Positions 1 to 13,878 of a stretch of 64,000 nt of DNA are shown one piece after another; the stretch's first letter is position 1, and each line of letters opens with the position of its first letter. The notes under the pieces were generated by a model. The model did no database searches. It was not told where the DNA came from and saw only the letters and a list, made by a program, of their open reading frames with translations. The position numbers were made by a program, and so were the translations under genes. The stretch comes from Orientallactaga sibirica. Taxonomy: Eukaryota; Chordata; Mammalia; Rodentia; Dipodidae. The stretch lies in assembly GCA_036365145.1 (NCBI GenBank), contig JAEOAD010002566.1, forward strand, positions 4,112,001 through 4,176,000. Reading direction: 5' to 3'.

Positions 1-56
1 GCCCTGGTCCTCGTCCACAGCAGCAGCTGGTTTCCCGTCCAAGGCGGGGTCCTCCT
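1..56 (-). CDS. NPAS1: NPAS1 penultimate/last exon, partial at window edge
   Basis: Completes the split Glu codon after a ttttttag acceptor (57-58), then reads [18 protein letters not shown] to the window edge. This acidic, Ala-rich stretch is only loosely similar to the human linker before the KRIKVEPG segment. The call rests mainly on correct phase, the splice acceptor and position. The remaining C-terminus is outside the window. Confidence 0.7.
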
Positions 57-3000
57 CTAAAAAATTATGATTATTTAACTTTTGAATTGGTGGGGGTAGA
101 GCCTGCTGCATGCCAGGCAAGTGCTCTACCTGAACCACTGTGGATTCTAGACAGGGCTCTACCGCTGAGCCACACCCCCAGCCCCTCACTGTGGATTCTA
201 GACAAGGGCTCTACCCCTGAGCCACGCCCCCAGCCCCTCACTGTGGATTCTAGACAAGGGCTCTACCTCTGAGCCACGCCCCAGCCCCTCACTGTGGATT
301 CTAGACAAGGGCTCTACCGCTGAGCCACGCCCCAGCCCCTCACTGTGGATTCTAGACAAGGGCTCTACCGCTGAGCCACGCCCCCAGCCCCTCACTGTGG
401 ATTCTAGACAAGGGCTCTACCGCTGAGCCACGCCCCCAGCCCCTCACTGTGGATTCTAGACAAGGGCTCTACCGCTGAGCCACGCCCCCAGCCCCTCACT
501 GTGGATTCTAGACAAGTGATCTACCTCTGAGCCACGCCCCCAGCCCCTCACTGTGGATTCTAGACAAGGGCTCTACCGCTGAGCCACGCCCCAGCCCCTC
601 ACTGTGGATTCTAGACAAGGGCTCTACCGCTGAGCCACGCCCCAGCCCCTCACTGTGGATTCTAGACAAGTGATCTACCGCTGAGCCACGCCCCAGCCCC
701 TCACTGTGGATTCCAGACAAGGGCGCTGACCACGCCCCAGCCCCTCACTGTGGATTCTAGACAAGGGCCACGCTGAGCCACGCCCCCCAGCCCCTCACTG
801 TGGATTCTAGACAAGGGCTCTACCGCTGAGCCACGCCCCCAGCCCCTCACTGTGGATTCTAGACAAGGGATCTACCGCTGAGCCACGCCCCAGCCCCTCA
901 CTGTGGATTCTAGACAAGGGCTCTACCACTGAGCCATGTCCCCAGCCCTCACTGTGGATTCTAGACAAGGGCTCTACCGCTGAGCCACGCCCCCAGTCCC
1001 TCACTGGTGGATTCTAGACAAGTGATCTACCGCTGAGCCACGCCCCCAGCCCCTCACTGTGGATTCTAGACAAGGGCTCTACCGCTGAGCCACGCCCCCA
1101 GCCCCTCACTGTGGATTCTAGACAAGGGCTCTACCGCTGAGCCACGCCCGCAGCCCCTCACTGTGGATTCTAGACAAGGGCTCACCGCTGAGCCACGCCC
1201 CAGCCCTCACTGTGGATTCTAGACAAGGGCTCTACCGCTGAGCCACCCCCCCCAGCCCCTCACTGTGGATTCTAGACAAGGGCTCTACCACTGAGCCACG
1301 CCCCAGCCCCTCACTGTGGATTCTAGACAAGTGATCTACCGCTGAGCCACACCCCAGCCCCTCACTGTGGATTCTAGACAAGGGCTCTACCGCTGAGCCC
1401 ACCCCCAGCCCCTCACTGTGGATTCTAGACAAGTGATCTACCGCTGATCCACGCCCCCAGCCCCTCACTGTGGATTCTAGACAAGGGCTCTACCGCTGAG
1501 CCACGCCCCCAGCCCCTCACTGTGGATTCTAGACAAGGGCTCTACCGCTGACCACGCCCCAGCCCCTCACTGTGGATTCTAGACAAGGGCTGCTGAGCCA
1601 CACCCCCAGCCCCTCACTGTGGATTCTAGACAAGTGCCTGATCCACGCCCCAGCCCCTCACTGTGGATTCTAGACAAGGGCTCTACCGCTGAGCCACGTC
1701 CCCAGCCCCTCACTGTGGATTCTAGACAAGGGCTCTACCGCTGACCACGCCCCCAGCCCCTCACTGTGGATTCTAGACAAGTGCTCTACCGCTGAGCCAC
1801 GCCCCCAGCCCCTCACTGTGGATTCTAGACAAGTGCTCTACCGCTGAGCCACGCCCCCAGCCCCTCACTGTGGATTCTAGATAAGTGCTCTACCCCTGAG
1901 CCACGCCCCCAGCCCCTCACTGTGGATTCTAGACAAGTGCTCTACCGCTGAGCCACGCCCCCAGCCCCTCACTGTGGATTCTAGACAAGTGATCTACCGC
2001 TGAGCCACGCCCCAGCCCCTCACTGTGGATTCTCGACAAGTGCTGTATTGCTGAGTCAGCTTCCAGCCCCTCACTGGTGGACTCTGGGCATGCACTATGC
2101 CACTGAGCTATATCCCTAGCCCTCTTATTTAAATTAAATTAATTAATTTGTTTATTTGACAGAGAAGAGAGAGAGAGAGAATGGATTCACCAGGGCCTCC
2201 AGCCACAGCAAACGAGCTCTAGATGCGTGAGCCACCTTGTGCATCTGGCTAACGTGGGTCCTGGGGAATTGAACCTGGGTCCTTTGGCTTTGTAGGCAAG
2301 CATCTTAACCGCTAAGCCATCCCTTCAGCCCCCTAACCCTCTTTTTCCTTTGAGACAAGAGTTCACTAAATTGTCCAGGCAGTCTTTAAATTTTCTATCG
2401 CCCCCCCCGGTCAGTCCACCCAGAAGCTGGTGTTCCAGGCTTGCACCACCAAGCCCTGGCTTAAGATGAGAATTCTCTGAAAGACTATATTGTGAGGGCC
2501 GGAGAGGTGGTTCCTGGGGGAAAATACTTGCTATGTAAACATGACTGCCTGACTTTGGATTCTCAAAACACAAGTAAAATCGGATTGAGCCTGGACTAGA
2601 GTAAGACCCTAGCTCAAGAAAATAAAAAACAAACAAAAAAAAAAAAAAGTGAATGGACACTGTAGCCCACGTCTATAATCATGGCCCTCGTACCAGAGAT
2701 GGCAGCCAGAGGAAGAAGAACTTCCAGTGGCTTTGGACCAGCTAGCCTGGCATAAATAGTGGTGAATAAGAGATCCTGCCCTGCCGGGCATGGTGGTACA
2801 CGCCTTTAATCCCAGCACTTGGGAGGCAGACATAGAAGGATCACTGTGAGTTCAAGGCCACCCTGAGACTACATAGTGAATTCCAGGTTAGCCTGGAATA
2901 GAGTGAGACCCTACCATGAAAAACAAAAAGAAGAGATCTTGCCCTAACCAAAGTGGAAGGCAAGGATCTGTATCTGACCTCCACATACAAATAGTGAGGC

Positions 3001-4200
3001 GTCGCCCCAAACTCACACACGTCCAGACACATGTATATCACACACCACACACACACACATAAAAGTTTTTGTTTTGTTTTGTTTTGTTTTTCGAGGTAGG
3101 GTCTCACTCTAGTCCAGGCTGACCTGGAATTCACTATGTAGTCTCAGGGTGGCCTCGAACTCACAGCAATCCTCCTACCTCTGCCTCCCAAGTGCTGGGT
3201 TTAAAGGCATGTGCCACCATGCCTGGCATGGCTGAAGGATTAAAAAAAAAAAAAAAAAAAAAAAGGACTGGGCTCCTGGGGCTGGCTGGAGAGATGGCTT
3301 AGCGGTTAACGTTCTTGCCTGCAAAGCCAAAGGATTCCAGTAAACCAGATGCACAAGGGGGCGCATGCATCTGCAGTTCATTTGCAGTGGCTGGAGGCTC
3401 TGGTGTGCCCATTCTCTCTCTGTATGTCTCTTTCTCTCAAATAAATAAATAAAATACATTAAAAAAAGAGTGGCTGGAGAGATGGCTTAGCAGTTAAACA
3501 CTTGCCTGTGAGGCCCATAGACCCCGGTTCGAGGCTGGATTCCCCAGTACCCATGTAAGCCAGATGCACAAGGTGGCGCATGCATCTAGAGTTCGTTTGC
3601 AGTGGCTGGAAGCCCTGGTGTGCGCATTCTTTCTCTCTCTGCCTCTTTCTCTCTCTGTCACTCTCAAATAAATAAATAAAAATAAACAAAAATAAATTTT
3701 TAAGTTTAAAAAAAAAAAAAGACCAGGCTCTTGGAAAGAAAGAAACACATCTTCTGGCCCAGCCTGAGCACTCCCTGGGAGACAGAACTACGGGAGCTGA
3801 TAACTGCAGGCCTACTCCACCACGCCATGGGAAGGGAGAGTCTGGAGACTCATACACCTTTGGTTTTTCCTTTTTTGGTGTTTCAAGGTAAGTTCTTACT
3901 CTGGCCCAGGCTGACCTGGAATTTACTATGTAGTCTCAGGGCGGCCTCCAACTCAAGGCAATTCTACCTCTGCCTCCCGAGTGCTAGGATTAAAGGCATG
4001 TACCACCATGTCTGCCTTCTACTTTTATTTATTATTATTATTTTTTTTTGTTTTTCAAGGTAGGGTCTCACTGTAGCCTGGGCTGACCTGGAATTAACTA
4101 TGTAGTCTCAGGGTGGCCTTGAACTCATGGCGATCCTCCTACCTCTGCCTCCTGAGTGCTGGGATTAAAGGTGTGCGCCACCACGCCTGGCTTGCCTTCT

Positions 4201-4233
<33 letters not shown>

Positions 4234-7200
4234 TTTTTCGAGGTAGGGTCTCACTCTGGCCCAGGCTGACCTGGAATTAACTACGTAGTCTCAGGGTGGC
4301 CTTGAACTCTCAGCGATCCTCCTACCTCTGCCTCCCGAGTGCTGGGATTAAAGGTGTGCGCCACCACGCCCGGCTTGCCTTCTAATTTTTTAACAAGAGA
4401 GAGAGAGAATTGACACACCAGGGCCTCTAGCCACTGCAATCGAACTGCAGATGTTTGCACTGCCTTGTGTGCATGTGTGCCAATGTGTGCATGCATGACC
4501 GTGTGCCTCTGGCCTACATGGGTTCTAGGGAGTCTGACCTCATTCCTTAGACTTCCCAGGCAAGCATATTAACTATCAAGCCATCTCTCCAGCCCCCTCC
4601 CCTTTTAAACTATTTTTATTGATTTATTTGCAAGCAGAGACAAAGAATGGGCATGCCAGGGCCTCAATCTGCTGCAAACAAACCTCAGACACATGCACTT
4701 CTGTGTGCATCTGGCTTTATGTGCTCTGGGGAACCAAACCTGGTTGCTTAGGCTTTGTAGATAAGCACTTTAACCACAGCCATCTCCCCAGCCAAAAGAC
4801 ATTTAATTTTTGTTTGCTTGTTTGTTTTATCAAGGTAGGGCGTCACTCTAGCCCAGGCTGACCTAGAATTCACTGTGTAGTCACAGGGTGGCCTCAAACT
4901 CAAGACGATCCTCCCACCTCTGCCTCCCTGACTGCCGGGATTAAAGGCATGCGCCACCACACCCAGCTAAGACATTTAATTCTAACGTTAATATAGCCAC
5001 AAGTGTTAGTGGCTTCCTCATTGGGTAGTCCTAAAGGTTCCATAGGGTATCCTTGGGTGTGGAGATGGGAGGGTGTATTTACCTGTAGCCTCTGGCCCTG
5101 GGCTGCATGGATCCTCCTGGGACATACTGGCTGGGAGCTGGAAGGCATCCAGTGGTGTCTGACCCCCTTCGGCATGGCTGGGGACAAAGCATGGGATTGG
5201 GTGCTGAAGAGATGGCTCAGCGGTTAAGGCTGTTGCCTGTAAAGCCTAGAGACCAGGGTTTGATCTGCAAGTACCTACATAAAGCCAGATGCACAAGATG
5301 GCACACACGTCTGGAGATTGTTTGCAGTGACCACAGGCCCTGGCACAGTCATTCTCTCTGTCTTATCTGCCTTTTTTTTTTTTTTCTCTCTCTCTCCCAG
5401 ATAAATAAAATATTCAAAACAAAGCCGGGCGTGGTAGCGCACTCTTTTAATCCCAGCACTTGGTAGGCAGAGGTGGAAGGATTGCCATGAGTTTGAGGCC
5501 AACCTGAGAATTAGTACAGAGGACTTAACGGAGGGCACATGCTAAGCAAGTGCTCTATGTCTGAGCCACGCCCCCAGCCCCTCACTGTGGATTCTAGACA
5601 AGGGCTCTACCACTGAGCCACGCCCCCAGCTCACTGTGGAGCCACATCCCCAGCCCCTCACTGTGGATTCTGGACAAGGGCTCTACTGCTGAGCCACGCC
5701 CCAGCCCCTCACTGTGGATTCTAGACAAGGGCTCTACCGCTGAGCCACGCCCCAGCCCCTCACTGTGGATTCTAGACAAGGGCTCTACCGCTGAGCCACG
5801 CCCCCAGCCCCTCACTGTGGATTCTAGACAAGGGCTCTACCGCTGAGCCACGCCCCCAGCCCCTCACTGTGGATTCTAGACAAGGGCTCTACCACTGAGC
5901 CACGCCCCCAGCCCCTCACTGTGGATTCTAAACAAGGACTCTACCGCTGAGCCACGCCCCCAGCCCCTCACTGTGGATTCTAGACAATCCCCAACCCTCT
6001 TTGTACTTAATATTTTGAAATAGGCAAAGTCTTCCTTAGTTGCACAGGCTGACCTTGAACTAACTTTCTCCTTTTTCCTTTTCCTCTTTTTCTTAAAAAT
6101 ATTTTTTTACTTGAGAGAGAGAAGGAAGCAGAGGAAGAGAGAGAAAGAATGGGTGCACCAGGGTCTCCAGCCAGTGAAAACAAACTCCAGATGTGTGCAC
6201 CCCCTCGTGGGCAAATGCGCCTTTGCGTCACTTTGTATCTGGCTCAATGTGGGACCTGGAGAATCTAACAGGCATTCTTAGGCTCACAGGCAGGTGCCTT
6301 AACCGCTAAGCCATCTCTCCAGCCCTTCTTTTGTTTTGTTTTTTTTGAGGTAAGGTCTTGCTCTAGCCCAGGCTGACTTGAAATTCACTATGTACTCTCA
6401 GGCTGGCCTCCAATTCACTCATGGTGATCCTCCTATCTGGGCTTAGCAAGCGCTTGTGCCACCATGCCCGGCTCTCCTGCCATCTTTCAAGGTCTGCCCA
6501 GCCTTGTTCCTGCTCCCAACGCCATTACCCAAGTGTCCTTCTGTCTGCTCCTCAGCACCAAAAACTCTTCCTAACCAGATCTGACTGGAACCTTCTACAG
6601 ATATTACGCCTTCTATGACTCCCTGGTGCCTCTGAGACAAAATACCCTGTGGTTACTCACGTCCTTTTCTTTTCTTTTTTTTTATTTTTTAATTTTTTAT
6701 TTATATTTATTTTATTTTTTTTTTTTTTTTTTGAGGTAGGGTCTCACTCTGGTCCAGGCTGACCTGGAATTAACTATGTAGTCTCAGGGTGGCCTCGAAC
6801 TCTCGGCAATCCTCCTACCTCTGCCTCCCGAGTGCTGGGATTAAAGGCGTGCGCCACCACACCCGGCTTCTTTTTTTTTAAATATTTTACTTTTATTTAT
6901 TTATTAATTTGAGAGAGAAAGAGATACAGAAATAGCAGAGAGAGAGAGAAAGAATGGGCACACCAGGGCCTCCAGGCACTGCAAATGAACTCCAGATGCA
7001 TGCACCACCTTGTGCATCTGGCTTACGTGGGTCCTGGAGAATCGAGCCTCGAACCAGGATCCTTGGGCTTCACAGGCAAGCATTTAACCACTAAGCCATC
7101 TCTCCAGCCTACTCACGTCCTTTTCTTTGGTGACTTTATGATCCAGACCCAAGGGCCCCATTCCTTCCCTGGACAGGTCATGGCGTAGCACTGGACCTTT

Positions 7201-8522
7201 GTGCCGGGCTCTCTGCTGGCCATGCCCCTCCCATGAGTTGCTTGCGCAGTGGCCTTTGGTTAGAGCCCAGTCAATCCTTAAGTGTCACCTGGGCTGGAAG
7301 ACCCCTGGGAGGCTGCCTTCCTCCCAGGTACCCTTCCTAGCAAATGAGGCCATGCCGTTTCCAGCACTTTGCTCTCACCTCGTGTTCTGTTTATTTGTTT
7401 GTTTACTTGAGAGAGAGAATGGGCGCGTCAGGCCCTCCAGCCACTGCAAACAGACTCCAGAGGCATGTGCTACGATGTGCATCTGGCTTATGTGGGTCCT
7501 GGGGAATTGAACTTAGGTCCTTAGGCTTCACACCAATTGCCTTAACTGCCCTCTTCTAAGAGTTCTCCGCCCCCTCCCCCGTCCGGGTGGGACAAAGCCA
7601 CCATCGCTGTCCACACTCACCTGAGCACGTGACTGACCCACAGCACATGATGTTCCCCCGCGTTCTTCACACTCCCAGCCACGGTGGCCACGGACTGAAG
7701 CCACACAAACCCTCCAGCACGCTGCAGCCAGCGGTAGTAACCGGTCACCACCTGGCCTTTATCCAGCACTGGGTGCAGCCCAAGGGCGCCAAGACCCCCA
7801 GCGAAGAGAATCAGGACAGGCGGGGAGAAGTGAGAAAGCAAAAGAAACAGAGAGTCAGAGTCAGAGAGACGCAGAAGGGAGGCCTCTCCGCCCCCTTTGC
7901 TGTCCCCGCACATCTGAGCCATTGCTAGTTTCCTTGGGGCTCTTCTGAGCTGAGCCCCTGAAGCTGTAGGTGCAGCAAGAGGAGACTGTCCTCAGTCCAG
8001 CTGAAGGACTTTCAGGAAATAGAGCAGCTGGGGCTTCCTGGCTTTGTGGTGGTAGGTGGGGTGGGGTGGGATGTGAGGATATCAGAGATGGGTCTCACGG
8101 TCCAGGTGGCTTTGGCGGATCCTGGTGGCATCTTGCCCATGAACGAACTGGTAACAGCTGCGGCCTACCAGCTCTGAGGGCCCCAGGTCCATGTGGTCGC
8201 TGACTCTGGGGGTGACAGAAGAGGGGAAAGGAGTCAAGAGACATGAGCAAGAGAAGCTGAGTTGGCCCCGGAGTCTTCCAGAGTCCCAAACCCTTGATTT
8301 GGAGTGCTCTGGGGCTCAGCTGACTTCTTTGTAAAATGGGCATACTATATAGTCTAAAGAAAAGTAGGAGCCAGGCATGGTGGCGCATACCTTTAATCCC
8401 AGCACTTGGGAGGCAGAGGTAGGAGGATCGCCGAGAGTTCGAGGCCACCCTGAGACTACATAGTTAATTCCAGGTCAGCCTGGGCCAGAGTGAGACCCTA
8501 CCTCGAAAAAAAAAAAAAAAAA

Positions 8523-8557
<35 letters not shown>

Positions 8558-11500
8558 GAAGAAAGAAAAGAAAAAGAAAAGTAGGGGCTGGAGAGATGGC
8601 TTAGCAGTTAAGGCTCTTGCCTGCAAAGCCAAAGGACATAGGTTCGATTCCCCAGGACCTACATAAGCCAGATGCACAAGGTGGTGCATGTATCTGGAGT
8701 TTGTTTGCAGTGGCTGGAGGCCCTGGTGCCCATTCTCTCTCTACTTGCCTATTCCTCTCTCTTTGTCTCACTGGGACTACAGAGTGAGTGCCAGGTCAGC
8801 CTGGGCTAGAGTGTGACCCGACCTCCAGAGAAGAAAAGAAAAGAAAAGAAAAGAAAAGAAAAGAAAAGAAAAGAAAAGAAGAAAAGAAAAGAAAAGAAAA
8901 GAAAAGAAAAAGAAAAGCAAATAAAATAAAAAAATAAAAAGGGGGCTGAGGAACAACCTGGGACCTCAGCAGCACCACCCCTCTTCCATCCCAAATCCCC
9001 TAGCACCCTGCCTCTCTGTGGCTCTTCCTCTTCCCCTGGGAGCCCCACCGTCAAGCCCCAGGCTCCCTCTGATTTCCACAGAATCCCAGCTCTCTAGTGG
9101 CCTTGCCAACCCGCCCCAACCCCTGTACCTGCTCTCACAAGCAAGGATGGTGAGGCCCAGGCTGAGGCGGAAGACAATCGTGTGTCCGTGCAGGGGCAGC
9201 TCAGCCAGTGGAGCTGGCGGCAACGTGTGACCAAGAGCCACGAGGCCCAGGGCGCGGGCTCGCAGGCGTCCGGTTACATGGATGACCTGTGGGAGGTGGG
9301 CATGGTTAGGGAGGGCATGGTGGCGTCTATGGGTGGTGGGTAAGGTTGAGAGAGGCCAGGGAAGGGCCAGTGGTTTTGGGTGCGTGCAAGGCAGCGCCAG
9401 TGAGGGAAGAGGGGACCACCACCATCTGACATCCACAGGCACAGATGGGTTCCACGGTGAGCTGGTTCCCTAAACCACATGCGGTCAGTAAAACCTGCCT
9501 GCCCTTGCCACTCTGCGTCCTCTGGACTTGGGACAGAGAGGGCACATCCTGGAGACATGTAGCTCACACTCACCTTGTACCCGGAGGCCTTCACATTCAG
9601 TCCCCTCTTGGTGAGGGTGGACTTCATGCGGACGAAAAAGGACCGTTCCTGGACCCGAGAGGAAGGGGATGCTTCTGTAGGGCCGGCTTCTGGTCAGAGA
9701 GGGAGGGAAGTCACCCACCCACCCCATGAAGAACCAGTGACAGGATACTGACTGACAGGGTGGCAGATGTAAACACTCAGATGCACCTAGCGGCTGTGTG
9801 GCTCACAGGCACTCATTTCCCCTTCTTGGGACAGGTCTTTTTAAGATCACTTTTTTTTTTTTTCTTTTCTTTTTGGTGTTTTAAGGTAGTCTCATTCTAT
9901 CTAGCTCAGGCTGACCTGGAATTCACTATGTAGTCTCAGGGTGGCCTTGAACTCACGGTGATCCTCCTACCTCTGCCTCCTGAGTGCTGGATTAAAGGCG
10001 TGTGCCACCATGCCTGGCTTGTGCTCACATCTGATCTGACCCTGTTTTCTGCTCTGAGGCCTCCACAGCTCCCTAGGACCTTGAAAAAAAAAAAAAAAAG
10101 CCGCCTCCTGTCCCCGCGCCCTGGCTGTCATCTCCCTGGCTCCCAAGCTGAGTCCCCGTGCCCCTCTTCTGGGCTCTGTCCATCCAGTTGTCCCTGCCTG
10201 GGGGGACAGGTCAGTGGTTAAAGGTGCTTGCTTGTAAATCGCTCACACTCAAAGGACCCTTCACCTCAAGCTTAGGACAGACAAGATCACAGTTCATCCA
10301 CATCCATATCCAGAGGCTGACAAGCATCACCCCAAACGTTCTGCACTACCTGTAAACCCCAAACAGGAAACATCCTGCTTATAAGACAGTGACCCTCATG
10401 GGCCTCCAACACTTCTCTAAAAAAAAAAAACGCCTATCAGGGAGGCTGGAGAGATGGCTCAGTGGTTAGACACTTGCTTGCAAAGCCTGACAGCCAGGGT
10501 CCAATACCCACAGAAAGCTGGATGCACAAAGTGGCACATGTGTCTGGAGCTGGTTTACAGTGGCAGGAGGCCCTGGCACACCAATTCTCACTCTCTCTCT
10601 CCCCCACCCCTCTCTCTGGCACACCAATTCTTACTCTCTCTCCACCACCCCCTCTCTGACTCTAATAAATAAATCTTAAAAAAAAAAGATAGCTTCTGTT
10701 TATATATATTTATTTATTTATTTATAAACAACAAAGAAGCCAGGCGTGGTGGCGCACACCTTTAATCCCAGCACTCGGGAGGCAGAGGTAGGAGGATCGC
10801 CGTGAGTTTGAGGCCACCCTGAGACTACATAGTGAATTCCAGGTCAGCCCGGGCTAGAGTGAGACTCTACCTCGAAAAACAAAAACAAAAAAAAAAGAAA
10901 AGAAAAGAAAAGAAAAGAAAAGAAAAAGAGAAAAAAAGCCTGCCGATGAACTCCAATACTCTCACGCTCCACAACTCTGGTGGAAATTTCCATTAGGAAA
11001 AGAGGTTGGGTGCACTGACCCTGGGCTGGAATCCAACGCAATGCCATGGTTGTGGGACCTAGGGCAGTTAACTTGACCTCCCTGAGCTAAGCCTCAGTTC
11101 TGGAGATAGTCACCATGTTTTGAGGGGTTGTGGTTAAGCTCTTATGCAACGAAGTACTTAAAGGCACAGCACAGCGTAAATGTTCCAAAGCCTGACAGGC
11201 TTATTTCTGCCCTTCATTCAGCCATCCTCTCCGGGGTCTGTCTGAAGCTCAGATCTGTGCAGAACAGAGCCATTTCAGTGACTTACAAACTTTAGGGAAT
11301 CAAGTCTCATTGCCTCATTTGGACTCTAATTCATTATAATTCGTTATACGAAATGTGCGTTCTTTGTACAACTTTTAAGAAACAGCCAACCTGGGCATGG
11401 TGGCGCACGCCTTTAATCCCAGCACTCGGGAGGCAGAGGTAGGAGGATCGGGTGAGTTCAAGGCCACCCTGCGAATACATAGTGAATTCTAGGTCAGCCT

Positions 11501-13812
11501 GAGCTAGCGTGAGACCCTACCTCAGAAAACTAAAAAAAAAAAAAAAAAGAAGGAGAAGAAGAAGAAAATCAGTGGTTTAGTAGTTAAGGCGATTGCCTGC
11601 AAAGCCAAAGGACCCAGGTTTGATTCCTCAGTACCCACATAAGCCAGATGCACAAGGTGGTGCATGCGTCTGGAGTTTGCAGTGGCTGGAGACCTTGGTG
11701 CATCCATTTTCTGTCTCTATCTGCTTTATTTTATTTTATTTGTTTTTCGAGGTAGGGTCTCACTTTAGCTCAGGTTGACCTGGAATTCACTATGTCATCT
11801 CAGGGTGGCCTCGAACTCATGGCGATCCTACTTCTGCCTCCCAAGGGCTGGGATTAAAGGAATACGCTGCTTTTTACACTCAAATAAAAAAATTAAAGGC
11901 ATGGTGGCATGCGCCTTTAATCCCAGCTCTCTGGAGATAGAGAGGTAGGAGCATCACCATGAGTTCGAGGCTTCCCTGAGACTACATAGTGAACTCCGGG
12001 TCAGCCTGGACTAGAGCGAGACTCTACTAAGTCTTTATTCAATGGCCAGGAAGGGGGTGCACAGAATTACCAATCTCAGGGGCATCCACCAGTGAGGAGG
12101 AAGATGAGGAGGAAGAGGAGCAGGAAGAGATGGAGGGTGGGGTGGGAGGTCCAGGGGTTGGCGATCGAAGCCCCAGTTGCTCCAGCACCTCGGAGTGGTC
12201 CCCAGGGTGGATGTAGTCGAAGACGCTGCTGCCCGTCAGCTCCACCTGCCGGTGACGGAGAGGAACGCAGAAGGGTGAGGGCGCGCTTGCGTGCGCTCAT
12301 GCTCGTGAGCTTCATACCACCCGTTTGGGGTGGGGGGTGTGTTATTTTGTTTGTTTGCTTTTGAGATAGATAGAGGGTCCCTGTACAGTTAAGGCTAACC
12401 TGAACTCCTGTCCTCTTATCTCAGTTAAGTTGGCCTGGCCTTGAACTTGGCATCAGTCCCTCTTTTTTCAGCTTAAAGGAGTTGAGCCACCCAGCACTCG
12501 GGAGGCAGAGGTAGGAGGATGGCATCAGTCCTGTGTTTTTTCAGCCTAGCCAGAGTGAAAACTTTTTTTTTTAATGTTTTTTTTTTTCGAGGTAGGGGCC
12601 CACTCTAGTCCAGGCTGTCCTGGAATTCACTATGTAATCTCAGGGTGGCCTCGAACTCTTGGCAGTCCTCCTACCTCTGCCTTCCAAGTGCTGAGATTAA
12701 AGGCATGAACCACCATGCCCAGACTTTTTTTTTTCTTTCTTCCTTTCTTCCCTCTCTCCTACCTTCCTTCCTTCCTTCCTTCCTTCCTTCCTTCCTTCCT
12801 TCCTTCCTTCCTTCCTTCCTTCCTTCCTTCCTTCCTTCCTTCCTTCCTTCCTTGTCTTTCTTTCTTTTGAGAGAGAGAGCAAGGACAAAGAGAGAGAGAG
12901 AATTGACATGCCAGGGCCTCAGCCACTACAATCAAAGTCCAGATATTTGAGCCACCTAGTGTGCATGGGTGACCATATGCTTGCATCACCTTCAAGCGTC
13001 AGGCTCTGGGGAGAGACTGAACATAGGTCCTTAGGCTTCACAGGCAAGCGCCTTAACCGCTAAGCCATCTCTCCAGCCCCTGTTTTCTTTTTTTATCTTA
13101 TTTGTTTGTTTATTTATTTATTTATTTGGTTTTTCGAGGTAGGGTCTCACTCTAGTTCAGGCTGACCTGGAATTCACTCTGTATTCTCAGGCTGGCCTCT
13201 AACTCACAGCGATCCTCCTACCTCTGCCTCCCGAGTGCTGGGATTAAAGGCGTGCGCCACCATGCCTGACTTTATCTTATTTATTTGAGAGAGAGAGAAA
13301 GAGGTAAAGAGAGGAAGAGAAAGAGAATGTATGCCTCTAGCTGCTGCAAACAAACTTCAGATGCATGCACCACTCTGTGCATCTGGCTTTACGTGGGTAC
13401 TGGGGAATCAAACCTGGGTCATTAGGCTTTGTAGGCAAGCACCTTAACCATGGAGCCATCTCTCCAGCCCACCCCTATTGTTTTGGAGACAAGGTCTCAT
13501 GTAGCCTGGACTAGCCTGGAACTCCTCATCCTCTAGCTTCCATCTACCCAGTGCTAGGATCACAGGCATTCACCACCGTGCCTAGCTTCAAAATGATAAA
13601 AGTTGGGGGATGGAGAGATGGCTAAGTGGTTAGGGTGCTTGCCTGCAAAGTCTAACAACCTGGCTTTGATTGCCCAGTATCCCCATAAAGCCAGATGTAC
13701 AAAGTGGCACATATATCTGGAGTTTGTTTGCAGCAGCTAGAGGCCCTGATGTACCCACTCTCTCTCTCAACTCTGCTTGCAAATTATATGTATATGTGTG
13801 TGTGTGTGTGTG

Positions 13813-13878
<66 letters not shown>

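Noticed and set aside
198..1468. Repeated open frames with a 17-residue period ([17 protein letters not shown] type), as if a repeat protein
   Set aside because: They arise because many units are 51 bp (a multiple of three). They break at every 52-bp unit, occur on both strands, and lie in NPAS1 introns without start or splice context.
120..2112. CRISPR-like array of regular repeats
   Set aside because: There are no unique spacers; the whole unit repeats head to tail. The window is mammalian with no cas genes.
120..2112. Tandem tRNA gene cluster
   Set aside because: Only the A-box part is present; there is no B-box, anticodon arm or acceptor pairing in any unit.
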